A stretch of 64,000 nt of DNA. Source: Nocardia speluncae NBRC 108251 (GTDB lineage Bacteria; Actinomycetota; Actinomycetes; Mycobacteriales; Mycobacteriaceae). Location of the stretch: assembly GCF_001613245.1 (NCBI RefSeq), contig NZ_BDBZ01000002.1, positions 744,001 to 808,000 of the forward strand, written 5' to 3'. This document shows, in pieces, positions 50,968 to 59,965 of the stretch. Position 1 is the stretch's first letter; each line of letters opens with the position of its first letter. The notes under the pieces are model-generated. The model was not told the origin of the DNA and did no database searches. It worked only from the letters and a program-made list of their open reading frames with translations. Made by a program: the position numbers and the translations under genes.

Positions 50968-51732
50968 ATGCAGCGTAGCCCCGATGCGATCCAGCTCACA
51001 GACCTCGACAACGAGGCCCTGACCGATCTGTACGCCTATCCGGCCGAACCGGAACGGAGTTGGCTACGCGTCAATTTCGTAGCCAGTATCGACGGTGCCG
51101 TGACCGGGACAGGCGGGGTCTCGGAATTCCTCGGCACACCGGCCGACAAACGGGTGTTCCATCTGCTGCGCGAACTCGCCGAGGTGGTACTCGTCGGTGC
51201 GGGTACCGTCCGCGCCGAGAACTACGGCGGCGCCCAGACCGACCCGCGCTTCCGCCGCGACCTGTATCTCCGGGGCGTGGGCGGCCATCCGGACGGCACC
51301 CCGCCGCCGATCGCGATCGTCACCGCATCCGCCGCGCTGGATCCGGCACACCGGGTGATCACCACTGCCCGCACCCCGACGCTGATCCTGACCACCGCCG
51401 CCGCACCGTCCGCCTGGAAGCGGGCGCTCGCGGATGCGGGCGCGGAGGTACTCGAGGTCGGGGACCGGCTCATCGAGCCGCACGCTCTGCCGGCCGCACT
51501 CGCCGCCCGCGGGCTACGGCGCGTCCTGTGCGAGGGCGGGCCGCAGTTGTTCGGCGCGCTGGCGGGAGCAGGAACCGTCGATGAACTCTGCCTGACGACC
51601 GCACCGCTGCTCATCGGCGGCGGGGCACGGCGGATTGCGGTGTCGCACGAGGAATTCGCTCGCCGGATGACCCCGGCGCATGTGCTGTTCGACACCGACG
51701 GAACCGTCCTCACCCGCTGGGTCCGGGCGTGA
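50968..51732 (+). CDS. RibD C-terminal-like pyrimidine/dihydrofolate reductase (Rv2671-like)
   Basis: A 254-residue reductase of the RibD C-terminal/DHFR-like fold. Seen are WLRVNFVASIDGAVTGTGG, the NADPH motif VVLVGAGTVRAENYGG, and VLCEGGPQLFGALAGAGTVDELCLTTAPLLIGGG. The family reduces ribosylamino-pyrimidines in riboflavin synthesis. In M. tuberculosis the syntenic Rv2671 can act as a dihydrofolate reductase. No deaminase domain is present, so it is not a full RibD. An ATG 11 codons earlier is possible but would leave just two bases to the divergent zapE start. Confidence 0.86.
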   Translation: MQRSPDAIQLTDLDNEALTDLYAYPAEPERSWLRVNFVASIDGAVTGTGGVSEFLGTPADKRVFHLLRELAEVVLVGAGTVRAENYGGAQTDPRFRRDLYLRGVGGHPDGTPPPIAIVTASAALDPAHRVITTARTPTLILTTAAAPSAWKRALADAGAEVLEVGDRLIEPHALPAALAARGLRRVLCEGGPQLFGALAGAGTVDELCLTTAPLLIGGGARRIAVSHEEFARRMTPAHVLFDTDGTVLTRWVRA

Positions 51733-51863
51733 TCCCGGGGCCGCGGCCGATCCGCCCCACACTCGGGGATTTCGCCGGCGGGAGGCGAGCGACAGGACTG
51801 CCCGCCCGCGGGTGGTGTGTCCCGCGCAGGCGACCCCGGAGCAGACCTGGCAGGCTGTAACGC

Positions 51864-53414
51864 ATGCGCTGGACTCGGGCAGTGGTGCCGGCCTCGGCAC
51901 TCTTGATCATGATCGCCGGATGCGGCGCCGGACCTTCGGACCGTCCGCATGTCGCCGTCGAACGTCCGCCGGTGCCAGGCGATTCCGTCCCCTCGGCCGA
52001 GGTTCCGCCGCCACCCGCGGCAGAGGTTCCGAAAAACGAGCTGGCCTGGCGCGACTGCACCCGGGAGACATTCGACGAGCTCGGCCTGGGCCCAGGGCCC
52101 ACCGGTCTGGTGCTGGAATGCGCGGATTTCTCCACGCCGATCGACACCGCGGGCACGGTACGCGGCAACTTCCGTGCCGGTGCGCTGCGCGCACGCCTCC
52201 CGCAGACCCCCGCCGACGCGCCCCCACTGGTCCTGACCTCCGGCGTGGACCGCTCATCCACCGCAACCCTCGCGGGTATGGTCACCGGGCCCGCCGGGGC
52301 GCTGCTGGCCGCCCGGCCTGTGGTCGCGGTGGACCGCCGCGGAATCGGCAGCTCCCAGGCAATCGACTGCTTGCCCGACGAGATCCGCTCGGGTCTACAG
52401 GACAACGCGCAATTCGCGCCGGGCGGCGACCCGGTGGCCGCTATGGTCGACCTGTCCCGGAACGGGACCATCGCGTGCCGGGATTTCCTGCAGCCCTACG
52501 ACAGCACCTTCGATGCCGCGCACGCCGCCGACGATATCGAACAGCTGCGCCGGGAATGGAATGTCGAGCACATCGCGCTCCTGGGCACGGGCAGCGGCGC
52601 CCAAGTCGGCCTCGAGTACGGGCGCAAATACGGTGAGCGGCTGGCCCGGCTGGTCCTCGACTCCCCCGCCCCTGTCGGCGTGGACGCCGTCACCCGCACC
52701 GAAACCGCGGTGCAGGGCGCGGAAGCGGCATTGAGCGCATTTGCGCAACAGTGCGCCGGGATCGTCTGTTCGCTCGGTCCCGACCCGCGAGCGAAGGTGA
52801 CCGAACTGGTCGGCAAGGCCGCCGCCGGACAGCTCGGCGACATTTCGGCAAACGCGGTCCGTACAGCGGTGACCGGATTCCTGGGCAGCCCGCGCGCCGA
52901 CCAGTCGAGCCGGGTCGCCGAACTGGCCGATGCGCTCTCCGCCGCGGACCGCGGTGACCGGGGCCCACTGCAGGCGATCGTCGACCGCCAGGAGACCGCC
53001 ACCGCAGGCGACGGCCAATTCGTCAACAGCTGTACCGATATGCCGCAGCCGCCGCCCGCGCCCCAGGTGACCGATCTGTCCGGGATCTGGGCCGAGAAGT
53101 ATCCCGCGTTCGGCCGGTCGGCCGCAGTATCGATGCTGGTCTGCTCGGCGTGGCCGGTAACCGAGGCGCCGCCCGCCCTGAAGGAACTGGAGCTGCCGGT
53201 TCTGGTTCTGTCCGGGGTCGGCGACCCGGTCACCGGCGCCGCCCAGGCCTCGGTGACCGGCGCGCTCGGCGCCGCTGGCGCCCGGCACTCGACCATGATC
53301 TGGCAGGGCTGGGGTCATCCGGTCAGCGCCCATTCCGGTTGCGCGCAGACAGCTGTCGTCGAGTATCTGAAGAGCGGCGAACTCCCGGGCGACGGAACCG
53401 CCTGCCCTGCCTGA
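51864..53414 (+). CDS. Lipoprotein alpha/beta-hydrolase (Rv2672-like, TAP-type)
   Basis: A 516-residue exported alpha/beta-hydrolase. The N-terminus MRWTRAVVPASALLIMIAGCGAG is a lipoprotein signal with the lipobox IAGC (Cys at about residue 20), so the enzyme is membrane-tethered outside. The nucleophile elbow is LLGTGSGAQVGLEYG (GxSxG), preceded by VDRRGIGSSQAI, with TAP-like C-terminal WQGWGHPVSAHSGCAQTAVVEYL containing the catalytic His. It matches M. tuberculosis Rv2672 in order and type. Probable roles are peptide or ester hydrolysis in the cell envelope. Confidence 0.88.
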   Translation: MRWTRAVVPASALLIMIAGCGAGPSDRPHVAVERPPVPGDSVPSAEVPPPPAAEVPKNELAWRDCTRETFDELGLGPGPTGLVLECADFSTPIDTAGTVRGNFRAGALRARLPQTPADAPPLVLTSGVDRSSTATLAGMVTGPAGALLAARPVVAVDRRGIGSSQAIDCLPDEIRSGLQDNAQFAPGGDPVAAMVDLSRNGTIACRDFLQPYDSTFDAAHAADDIEQLRREWNVEHIALLGTGSGAQVGLEYGRKYGERLARLVLDSPAPVGVDAVTRTETAVQGAEAALSAFAQQCAGIVCSLGPDPRAKVTELVGKAAAGQLGDISANAVRTAVTGFLGSPRADQSSRVAELADALSAADRGDRGPLQAIVDRQETATAGDGQFVNSCTDMPQPPPAPQVTDLSGIWAEKYPAFGRSAAVSMLVCSAWPVTEAPPALKELELPVLVLSGVGDPVTGAAQASVTGALGAAGARHSTMIWQGWGHPVSAHSGCAQTAVVEYLKSGELPGDGTACPA

Positions 53415-53475
53415 TACCGGTCCCGGACCGGGGTCCGATGTGCGTCTGACCGGCGCGTCGAGGGTGGGTCCCGGC

Positions 53476-53514
53476 AACACCACGGCACCGTCCGGTGTAC
53501 CGTGCCGTGGTGTT
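53476..53514 (+). promoter_or_regulatory. Perfect 13-bp hairpin enclosing the aftC start
   Basis: AACACCACGGCAC and GTGCCGTGGTGTT are exact complements around a 13-base loop. The predicted GTG start at 53495 lies in the loop. In mRNA it could hide or expose the initiation region; it could also be an end of the preceding gene's transcript. Confidence 0.5.
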
Positions 53515-54844
53515 CCTTCGACAGCTCGAGCCCCGCACCGCTCGAACCACCGCCGACGTGATCCGGTTCGCGCTCTGGCCGCTGGCGGTCATGACCGTGC
53601 TGAACCGGGTGTTCATCAAGGCTGTCAACGGTTTCGTCACCGACGACTACAAGCCCGTTTACCAAGCCTCGCTGGATTTCCTGAACGGGCGTGAGGTCTA
53701 CACGGCGAATTTCGATTCGGTCGACCCGCACTACCTGTATCCGCCCAGCGGCACCCTGCTGATCGCACCGATCGCGGTGATCGACTACGAGAAGTCCCGC
53801 TGGCTGTTCATCCTGCTCAATGCGGTCGCGATCCTCATCGCCTGGTATCTGCTGCTCAAGCTGTTCAACTACACGCTGCGGTCGATTGCCGCACCGGCGC
53901 TGCTGCTGGCTATGTTCATGTCCGAGACGGTGATCAACACACTGGTGTTCACCAACGTCAACGGCTGCCTGCTGCTCGCGGAAATCCTCTTCCTGATCCT
54001 GTTGCTGCAGAGACGCGATGTCTGGGCCGGTGTGATACTCGGCTTGAGTATGGCGGTCAAACCGACCCTGGCGCCCCTGCTGTTGATAGCTCTGGTGCGC
54101 AAACAGTGGACGTTGGTCGCCACAGCGGTGGCAGTCCCCATAGCGCTCACCGGGGTTGCCTGGCCGCTGTCCAAGGATCCTGAGGCGTTCTTCTCTCGAA
54201 CCACCCCGTATCTGATGGAGACCCGCGACTACTTCAACAGCTCGATCCCCGGCAACGCCGAGTACTACGGGTTGCCGCCGTGGTTGATGTGGGGCATCCG
54301 GGGAGCTATGGCGGTACTGGTACTGATCGCGCTGTGGATTCTGTACCGGTACTACCGCAAGGACGAGCTGTTCTTCGTCACGACCGCCTCGGGTCTGCTG
54401 CTCACGGCCGAGTTCCTGCTCCTCTCGCTCGGTCAGATGTACTACTCGATGCTGCTGTTCCCGTTCCTCATGTCGGTGGTGCTGCGCAATTCGGTACTGC
54501 GCAACTGGCCGGCCTGGCTGGCGATATTCGGGTTCATGTCCTACGACAAATGGCTGTCGGACCGCTGGCCCGATATCGGCCGCAACCTCGAGTACCTGCG
54601 GATCACCTTCGGGTGGGGTCTGCTGCTGATCGTCGTGTTCTGCGTACTCGGCGACCGCTACCTGGCCGCGCGCCGGGCGGGACGGCTGCCGCATCTGGAC
54701 CCGGAGTGGATGGCCACCGCACCCGATTCCCGGGAGACCACCGACGCACCAGCGGTCCCCAGCGGCGACGGCCAGGGCGAACGGCCCGCCGATCCGGCGC
54801 CGGTCGCATCCAGGTTCGCCGAACCCCAGAGCGTGCACAGCTGA
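53495..54844 (+). CDS. aftC: Arabinofuranosyltransferase AftC (GT87, decaprenylphosphate-arabinose dependent)
   Basis: A 449-residue polytopic membrane glycosyltransferase. The extracytoplasmic loop after the first helix carries TDDYKPVY (the DDx motif of GT-C enzymes), then YLYPPSGTLLIAPIAVI and about ten further membrane helices (such as LLLKLFNYTLRSIAAPALLLAMFM and FFVTTASGLLLTAEFLLLSLGQMYYS). A polar C-terminal tail faces the cytoplasm. In M. tuberculosis Rv2673, AftC adds alpha-1,3 arabinofuranose branches in arabinogalactan and LAM. Start is a GTG at 53495; later in-frame GTGs (53507, 53510) are possible. Confidence 0.88.
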   Translation: MYRAVVFLRQLEPRTARTTADVIRFALWPLAVMTVLNRVFIKAVNGFVTDDYKPVYQASLDFLNGREVYTANFDSVDPHYLYPPSGTLLIAPIAVIDYEKSRWLFILLNAVAILIAWYLLLKLFNYTLRSIAAPALLLAMFMSETVINTLVFTNVNGCLLLAEILFLILLLQRRDVWAGVILGLSMAVKPTLAPLLLIALVRKQWTLVATAVAVPIALTGVAWPLSKDPEAFFSRTTPYLMETRDYFNSSIPGNAEYYGLPPWLMWGIRGAMAVLVLIALWILYRYYRKDELFFVTTASGLLLTAEFLLLSLGQMYYSMLLFPFLMSVVLRNSVLRNWPAWLAIFGFMSYDKWLSDRWPDIGRNLEYLRITFGWGLLLIVVFCVLGDRYLAARRAGRLPHLDPEWMATAPDSRETTDAPAVPSGDGQGERPADPAPVASRFAEPQSVHS

Positions 54845-54888
54845 GTCCGGTACGAGACGTGGTGGCGGGACCGTATTAGCGTGGAGGC

Positions 54889-55332
54889 ATGAGTTCCGAC
54901 GCGGACGCCACCGATACCACCATGCCCGCCCCGAAAATCCAGCTGACCCCGCAGCAGTGGCGGGCGAAACTGGATCCGACGGAGTACGCGGTGCTCCGGG
55001 AAGCCGGCACCGAGCGGCCGTTCACCGGTGAATACACCGACACCACTGCCGAAGGGGTGTACAGCTGCCGAGCCTGCGGTGCCGAACTTTTCCGTAGTTC
55101 CGAGAAGTTCGAATCGCACTGCGGCTGGCCGTCGTTCTTCGATCCGGCGGATTCGGACGCAGTGCTGTTGCGTGCCGACGATTCGCTCGGGATGCGCCGT
55201 GTCGAAGTGCTGTGCGCCAACTGCCACAGCCACCTCGGACACGTCTTCGAGGGTGAGGGATATCCGACACCCACCGACAAGCGGTACTGCATCAACTCGA
55301 TCTCGCTTCGGCTGCACCCCTCGACCAGCTGA
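54889..55332 (+). CDS. msrB: Peptide-methionine (R)-S-oxide reductase MsrB
   Basis: A 147-residue MsrB that reduces methionine-R-sulfoxide in proteins. Structural zinc is held by CRAC (Cys60, Cys63) and CANC (Cys109, Cys112). The catalytic Cys134 is in KRYCINSIS, and CGWPSFF supplies the substrate pocket, Cys78 being a candidate resolving cysteine. No signal peptide, so it acts in the cytoplasm. It is 44 bases after aftC on the same strand and syntenic with M. tuberculosis Rv2674. Confidence 0.95.
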   Translation: MSSDADATDTTMPAPKIQLTPQQWRAKLDPTEYAVLREAGTERPFTGEYTDTTAEGVYSCRACGAELFRSSEKFESHCGWPSFFDPADSDAVLLRADDSLGMRRVEVLCANCHSHLGHVFEGEGYPTPTDKRYCINSISLRLHPSTS

Positions 55333-55436
55333 GCGGAGTGAGCTCCCCCGTTTGCCGATCGGTACGTTACGTAATGACCGCCCGGTTCACATGCCCCTAT
55401 TTTCCGGGGCCGTACCGGGCGGTCGGTACCGGCCGG

Positions 55437-56132
55437 TCAGGGCAGCGCGGTGACGAGCTGCTCGATCTCGACCCGCGGTCCGGTGAAGAACGGGGTCTCC
55501 TCCCGGACGTGCATTCGTGCTTCGGTCGCCCGTAGATCGCGCATCAGATCGACGATCCGGTGCAGCTCCGGTGCCTCGAACGCGAGAATCCACTCGTAGT
55601 CGCCGAGGGCGAAGGAGGCGACGGTATTGGCCCGCACATCGGCGTATCCGCGTGCTTCCTTACCATGATCGGCCAGCATCTTGCGGCGTTCCTCGTCGGG
55701 CAGCAGGTACCACTCGTAGGACCGGACGAACGGGTACACACAGATGTAGTTCCCGGGATCTTCCCCCGCCAGGAACGCCGGAACATGGCTCTTGTTGAAC
55801 TCCGCCGGGCGGTGCAATGCCACATTGCTCCACACCGGGGTGCTGGCCCGGCCGAGCTCGGTGGTCCGCCGGAAATCCGCGTAGGCGGCCTGTAGATCCT
55901 CGATCCGCTCGGCATGGGTCCACACCATGAAATCGGCGTCCGCGCGCATACCGGCCACGTCGTAGACGCCGCGAACCACCACATCCCGATCCGCGAGGCC
56001 GTCGAAGAACGCACGGGCCTCCTTGATCGCCGCCGCCCGGTCCTCCCCCAGCGTGCCCGGCCGCACCTGGTACACGGAGAACATGAGATAGCGGATGGTG
56101 GAGTTGAGAGCCTGGTAATCGAGTCGCGCCAT
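55437..56132 (-). CDS. hemQ: Coproheme decarboxylase HemQ (ChdC)
   Basis: A 231-residue chlorite-dismutase-fold protein that converts coproheme to haem b in the coproporphyrin-dependent pathway. The catalytic Tyr133 is in [15 protein letters not shown], and the proximal ligand His156 in [13 protein letters not shown]; the chlorite-dismutase distal Arg is not conserved, as in HemQ. It is downstream of hemE and hemY on the same strand, so the genes work in one route. Bases 56133-56483 between hemY and hemQ contain no gene I recognise, unlike the closer spacing expected of an operon. Confidence 0.93.
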   Translation of the reverse strand: MARLDYQALNSTIRYLMFSVYQVRPGTLGEDRAAAIKEARAFFDGLADRDVVVRGVYDVAGMRADADFMVWTHAERIEDLQAAYADFRRTTELGRASTPVWSNVALHRPAEFNKSHVPAFLAGEDPGNYICVYPFVRSYEWYLLPDEERRKMLADHGKEARGYADVRANTVASFALGDYEWILAFEAPELHRIVDLMRDLRATEARMHVREETPFFTGPRVEIEQLVTALP

Positions 56133-56483
56133 ACCCTCTATCGTGCCACCTGCATGGAACCGAATCGCCCCCGAGTGTGTAATCGGCGCCGCCCCGCTGT
56201 GTCGATTCGCGGCAGTTCGACCGCCGCCGGTTCGGGCCCGCGTCTCGACTCCGCACTCCACCGCTGCCCGCCCACTCCGTGGTCGCGGAACCGCCGGGAG
56301 CCGGCCACCGCGGCCCCACTCCGGCCGAAACCCGTACCGTTCACAGGCCGACCTGTCGATGGCACCCCGACACCCGATACGCCGCCTTCCGGGGCATATA
56401 GACCTCGATTTCGAGCGCGGGTCACCTCCGCAACGAAAAGCCGGCTTCCATCCGCCGAACCGTATCGGTGTCCAGGCCCGGCG
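56133..56483. other. 351-base gap between hemY and hemQ
   Basis: No supportable gene or RNA. In M. tuberculosis the corresponding neighbourhood has a methyltransferase gene (Rv2675c) between msrB and hemQ, but nothing like it is present here. The gap may carry a separate hemQ promoter. Confidence 0.4.
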
Positions 56484-57851
56484 TCACTGCCGCATCGAGG
56501 CCGCATCGGCGTATGCCGCGGCGATCCGACCGGCCGCGGCGGTGGCCGAGGCGACACAGGCCGGCACCCCCACACCCTTCAGGTACGCACCGGTCACTGC
56601 GAGATCGTCGAGACCCGCCAGCCCGGCTTCGATTTCGGCGACTCGTTCGGTGTGGCCGGGCGCGTATTGGGCGAGCCCACCGGGCCAGCGCTGGACGACC
56701 GCCGTATTCGGGGTGATGGCGGCACCGGTCACAGTGGCGAGGTCGGCCGTCGCGGCGGCAACGAGTTCGGTATCGGAAAGCGCTGTTGTGGTGTCGTCGC
56801 CGAAACGGCCGAACGATACCCGAACCACCGCGGCGTCACGTGCCGCCAGATGCGGCCATTTCCGGCTCGACAGGGTGAACGCCTTGGCCCGAAGCGGTTC
56901 ACCGGTCGCCACCAGAACCCCCGAGTTCTGTGGCAGCGCGGTGTCCTTCGGCAACTCCAGTACGACGAGCGCCGACGAGGACAATTCGATACCGGCGGCC
57001 GCCCGCGCGGCCTCCGGGGCGACGTTCGCCAGAAATCGGGCGGTCACCGGTGCCGGGGTCGCGAGTACCACGGCGTCGAACTCGCCGACCGGGTCCACCC
57101 GCCAGCCGCCGGGCAGCCGGTGCAGGGCGGCGACCTCGGTGTCGCGGACTGTGTTCGCCGCGGTCCGCTCCGCCAGTGTGCGGACCAGTACTCCGTAACC
57201 GTCCCGCAGCGCACCGAATACCGGGGCGTTCGAGGGCGGCGGCAGTGCGGCCGAGACCGCGGCGGTGAGACTGGTGGCACCCTGGTCGAGGGCGGCGGCC
57301 AACGTGGGAAGGGCCGCTCGGAGCCCGATCGAACGGGCCGTACCCGCGTAGACACCGCCGAGCAAGGGGTCGACACTGCGCGCCACGGTTTGGGCCCCGA
57401 AACGATCGGCCACCAGGGAATACACATCGATATCGGCACCGCGCCGCCAGCTGAGCGGGCGGGTGGGCTCGTCGGCGATCCGCGCCACTGTTTCCGCGTC
57501 GAGCAGCCCCGCAACCGAGCCGGGGCCGGACGGGATACCCATGAGCGTCCGTTCGGGCAGCGGATACGTCCGGCCGCCGGCCCACACCAGTGGCCGCAGC
57601 CCGGCCGGATGCACCAGCTGGTCGGCGATCCCGAGCTCCCGTAACAATGCCGGGACCTCCGGCCGCCGCCCCACGAACGCTTCCGCACCCAGATCGACCG
57701 GTTCGCCACCGACCGCTCTTGTCCGCAGTACACCGCCCAGCCGGGCACGCTCTTCGATCACGGTGAGGTCCGCAGAGTCGCCCAGCGCCTGTCGCAGCCG
57801 GTATGCCGCGACCAGCCCACTGATTCCTCCGCCGACCACCGCGATTCTCAT
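56484..57851 (-). CDS. hemY: Coproporphyrinogen III oxidase (HemY/CgoX type)
   Basis: A 455-residue FAD oxidase of the protoporphyrinogen-oxidase family. The N-terminal FAD motif MRIAVVGGGISGLVAAYRL is followed by RLGGVLRTRAVGGEPVDLGAEAFVGRRPEV, and the C-terminal VTGAYLKGVGVPACVASATAAAGRIAA is the second FAD-contacting motif. In Gram-positive bacteria HemY (CgoX) oxidises coproporphyrinogen III to coproporphyrin III. Syntenic with Rv2677c. Start is the ATG at 57851, 177 bases after hemE. Confidence 0.93.
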   Translation of the reverse strand: MRIAVVGGGISGLVAAYRLRQALGDSADLTVIEERARLGGVLRTRAVGGEPVDLGAEAFVGRRPEVPALLRELGIADQLVHPAGLRPLVWAGGRTYPLPERTLMGIPSGPGSVAGLLDAETVARIADEPTRPLSWRRGADIDVYSLVADRFGAQTVARSVDPLLGGVYAGTARSIGLRAALPTLAAALDQGATSLTAAVSAALPPPSNAPVFGALRDGYGVLVRTLAERTAANTVRDTEVAALHRLPGGWRVDPVGEFDAVVLATPAPVTARFLANVAPEAARAAAGIELSSSALVVLELPKDTALPQNSGVLVATGEPLRAKAFTLSSRKWPHLAARDAAVVRVSFGRFGDDTTTALSDTELVAAATADLATVTGAAITPNTAVVQRWPGGLAQYAPGHTERVAEIEAGLAGLDDLAVTGAYLKGVGVPACVASATAAAGRIAAAYADAASMRQ

Positions 57852-58028
57852 ACCCCGAAGGTACCGGTGCGTCGCCGTCGATCCCGTACACCCTCGGTAG
57901 GCCGCGCCCGCTACCCACTGATCACGCATTCCCGTGAGGAGCGCGATACGCCCGGTGACGGAACGAGGGACAGTGTGCTGCTCACACGACACCGACGCGA
58001 CCGCATCCCCGGTCGCTCGGCCACAGCT

Positions 58029-59084
58029 CTACAGCTCGTGCACCAGCTCCACCAGTGCCGTCAGCACACCGGGGTCTGTTTCCGGGAGCACACCGTGGCC
58101 GAGGTTGAAGATATGGCCGGCGGCGCCCATCGCGACCGCGGAATCCGCTTCGTCGGCGATCCGCCTCGCCTCGGCCTCCACAACCGGCCGGCCGGCGAAC
58201 AGCACGGACGGGTCGAGGTTGCCCTGCAGGGCCTTCCCCGGACCGACGCGGCGGGCCGCCTCGGTGAGCGGTACCCGCCAGTCGACACCGACCACATCGG
58301 CGCCGGCCTCCCCCATCGCGCCGAGGAGTTCCCCCGTCCCCACACCGAAGTGGATCCGGGGCACCCCGGCATCGGCGACTTCGGCGAAAACCCGTTCCGA
58401 ATGCGGCAGAACATAGCGGCGATAATCGGCCAGCGACAGCGCCCCGGCCCAGGAGTCGAACAGTTGGACCGCGTCCACCCCGGCGTCGAGCTGGGCGCGC
58501 AGGAACACGATGGTGATATCGGTGAGCACACCGAGCAGCGTGTGCCAGGAGGCCGGATCGCCGTGCATCATCGCCTTGGTGCGTTCATGATGCTTACTGG
58601 GCCCGCCCTCGACCAGGTAGGACGCCAGGGTGAAAGGCGCGCCGGCGAATCCGATCAGCGGGGTCTGCCCGAGTTCGCCGACCAGCAATCGGACGCCGTC
58701 GGTGACGGCACCGACCTCCTCGGGCCGCAGGCGGGGCAACGCCTGGATATCCGCGGCGGTCCGCACCGGGGAGGTGACGACCGGGCCCACCCCGGGGACG
58801 ATATCGAGATCGATACCGGCCGCTTTCAGCGGGACGACGATATCGGAGAACAGGATCGCCGCATCCACCCCGTGCCGGCGAACCGGCTGCAGCGTGATCT
58901 CGCAGACCAGTTCCGGATCGAAGCAGGACTGCAGCATCCCGATACCTGCCCGCAGTTCCCGGTATTCGGGCAGCGACCGCCCGGCCTGCCGCATGAACCA
59001 CACCGGCCGCCGGGCCGGTGCCGCCCCGGATGCGGCGGCCAGGAACGGGGCATCGGACAACTGGCGGCGCGTGTAAGTGCTCAT
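58029..59084 (-). CDS. hemE: Uroporphyrinogen decarboxylase HemE
   Basis: A 351-residue uroporphyrinogen III decarboxylase, yielding coproporphyrinogen III. Signatures [19 protein letters not shown] and [17 protein letters not shown] are intact; [19 protein letters not shown] contains the catalytic Asp and [14 protein letters not shown] the substrate loop. It is the first of hemE-hemY-hemQ on the minus strand. The ATG at 59084 is preferred over a GTG one codon upstream. Divergent from the DUF3000 gene. Confidence 0.96.
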   Translation of the reverse strand: MSTYTRRQLSDAPFLAAASGAAPARRPVWFMRQAGRSLPEYRELRAGIGMLQSCFDPELVCEITLQPVRRHGVDAAILFSDIVVPLKAAGIDLDIVPGVGPVVTSPVRTAADIQALPRLRPEEVGAVTDGVRLLVGELGQTPLIGFAGAPFTLASYLVEGGPSKHHERTKAMMHGDPASWHTLLGVLTDITIVFLRAQLDAGVDAVQLFDSWAGALSLADYRRYVLPHSERVFAEVADAGVPRIHFGVGTGELLGAMGEAGADVVGVDWRVPLTEAARRVGPGKALQGNLDPSVLFAGRPVVEAEARRIADEADSAVAMGAAGHIFNLGHGVLPETDPGVLTALVELVHEL

Positions 59085-59207
59085 CACCGGCCATCGTATG
59101 CGGCCCCGTCCGCCACGGCGTGTGAGCCCGGGCTACGGGTCACCGCGCGCCGCACCGGACCCGGACCTCGACCGGACGGCCGGCGGGACAGTTGCGCGGT
59201 ATTTACC

Positions 59208-59927
59208 ATGACGGGACACGAACACCCAGCAACAACGGTCGCCCGGCGCGCCTCCACACGCCCCGGCTATTACAGGTCTACCGTCACTTCTGTGACACCG
59301 CTCGATATCCGCGACGGCGCACCGAACGACGGGCCCGGCGACGAACCCGCATCGTTTCGTGCTGCCGTTACGGCGATGGGCGCCGCGTCCGTACATCCGC
59401 GGATCGAACTGTCTCCGATCCGGCCGCCGCAGCGTCTCGCCCCGTATTCCTACGCACTCGGTGCCGAGGTGATCCATGAGGACTCGCCGGTGGTGCCCAT
59501 CGATTCGGAGGGTGATGCGTTCGGCCGACTGATTCTGCTACACGACCCCAACGGCGACGAGGCCTGGCACGGAGTGTTCCGCCTGGTCGCCTACATCCAG
59601 GCCGATATCGACGGCGCTCTGGCGGCCGATCCACTGCTTCCGGAGGTCGCGTGGAGCTGGCTGGTGGACGCCCTGGAGTCCCGCGACGAACCATTCACCG
59701 CGCTCGGCGGAACGGTGACCTCGACCAGTTCGGTGCGCTACGGCGATATCGCCGGGCCGCCCCGGGCACATCAGCTGGAACTGCGGGCGTCCTGGACGGC
59801 CCGGACCACCGAGATGGCACCGCACGTAGAGGCTTTCGGTGAAGTACTGGCCTACGCGGCGGGTCTACCACCCGCAGGTATCACCGATCTACGCCCGTCG
59901 GAGTCCACCAACACCGACCGTGGTTGA
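59208..59927 (+). CDS. DUF3000 family protein (Rv2680-like)
   Basis: A 239-residue protein containing the actinobacterial DUF3000 core: FRAAVTAMGAASVHPRIELSPIRPPQRLAPYSYALGAEV, then GRLILLHDPNGDEAWHGVFRLVAYIQADIDGALAADPLLPEVAWSWLVDALE. It ends in AYAAGLPPAGITDLRPS. Relatives are about 200 residues, so the start may be later (the GTG near 59292). Function unknown; the gene is conserved between hemE and the RNase D-like gene in actinobacteria, probably co-transcribed with the latter. Confidence 0.82.
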   Translation: MTGHEHPATTVARRASTRPGYYRSTVTSVTPLDIRDGAPNDGPGDEPASFRAAVTAMGAASVHPRIELSPIRPPQRLAPYSYALGAEVIHEDSPVVPIDSEGDAFGRLILLHDPNGDEAWHGVFRLVAYIQADIDGALAADPLLPEVAWSWLVDALESRDEPFTALGGTVTSTSSVRYGDIAGPPRAHQLELRASWTARTTEMAPHVEAFGEVLAYAAGLPPAGITDLRPSESTNTDRG

Positions 59928-59965
59928 ATATCGGCCGTAGCCTCGGCCACGTAGAGTGGCCCTTT

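Noticed and set aside
53417..53431. CCGGTC-N3-GACCGG hairpin after the lipoprotein hydrolase as terminator
   Set aside because: Only 6 bp with no T-run and in very GC-rich DNA; too weak to call.
55914..57644. 576-codon plus-strand frame
   Set aside because: Runs antisense to hemQ and hemY, which are certain; a shadow frame.
57867..59207. 447-codon extension upstream of the DUF3000 protein
   Set aside because: It overlaps hemE on the other strand and has no DUF3000 similarity; the domain begins after 59208.
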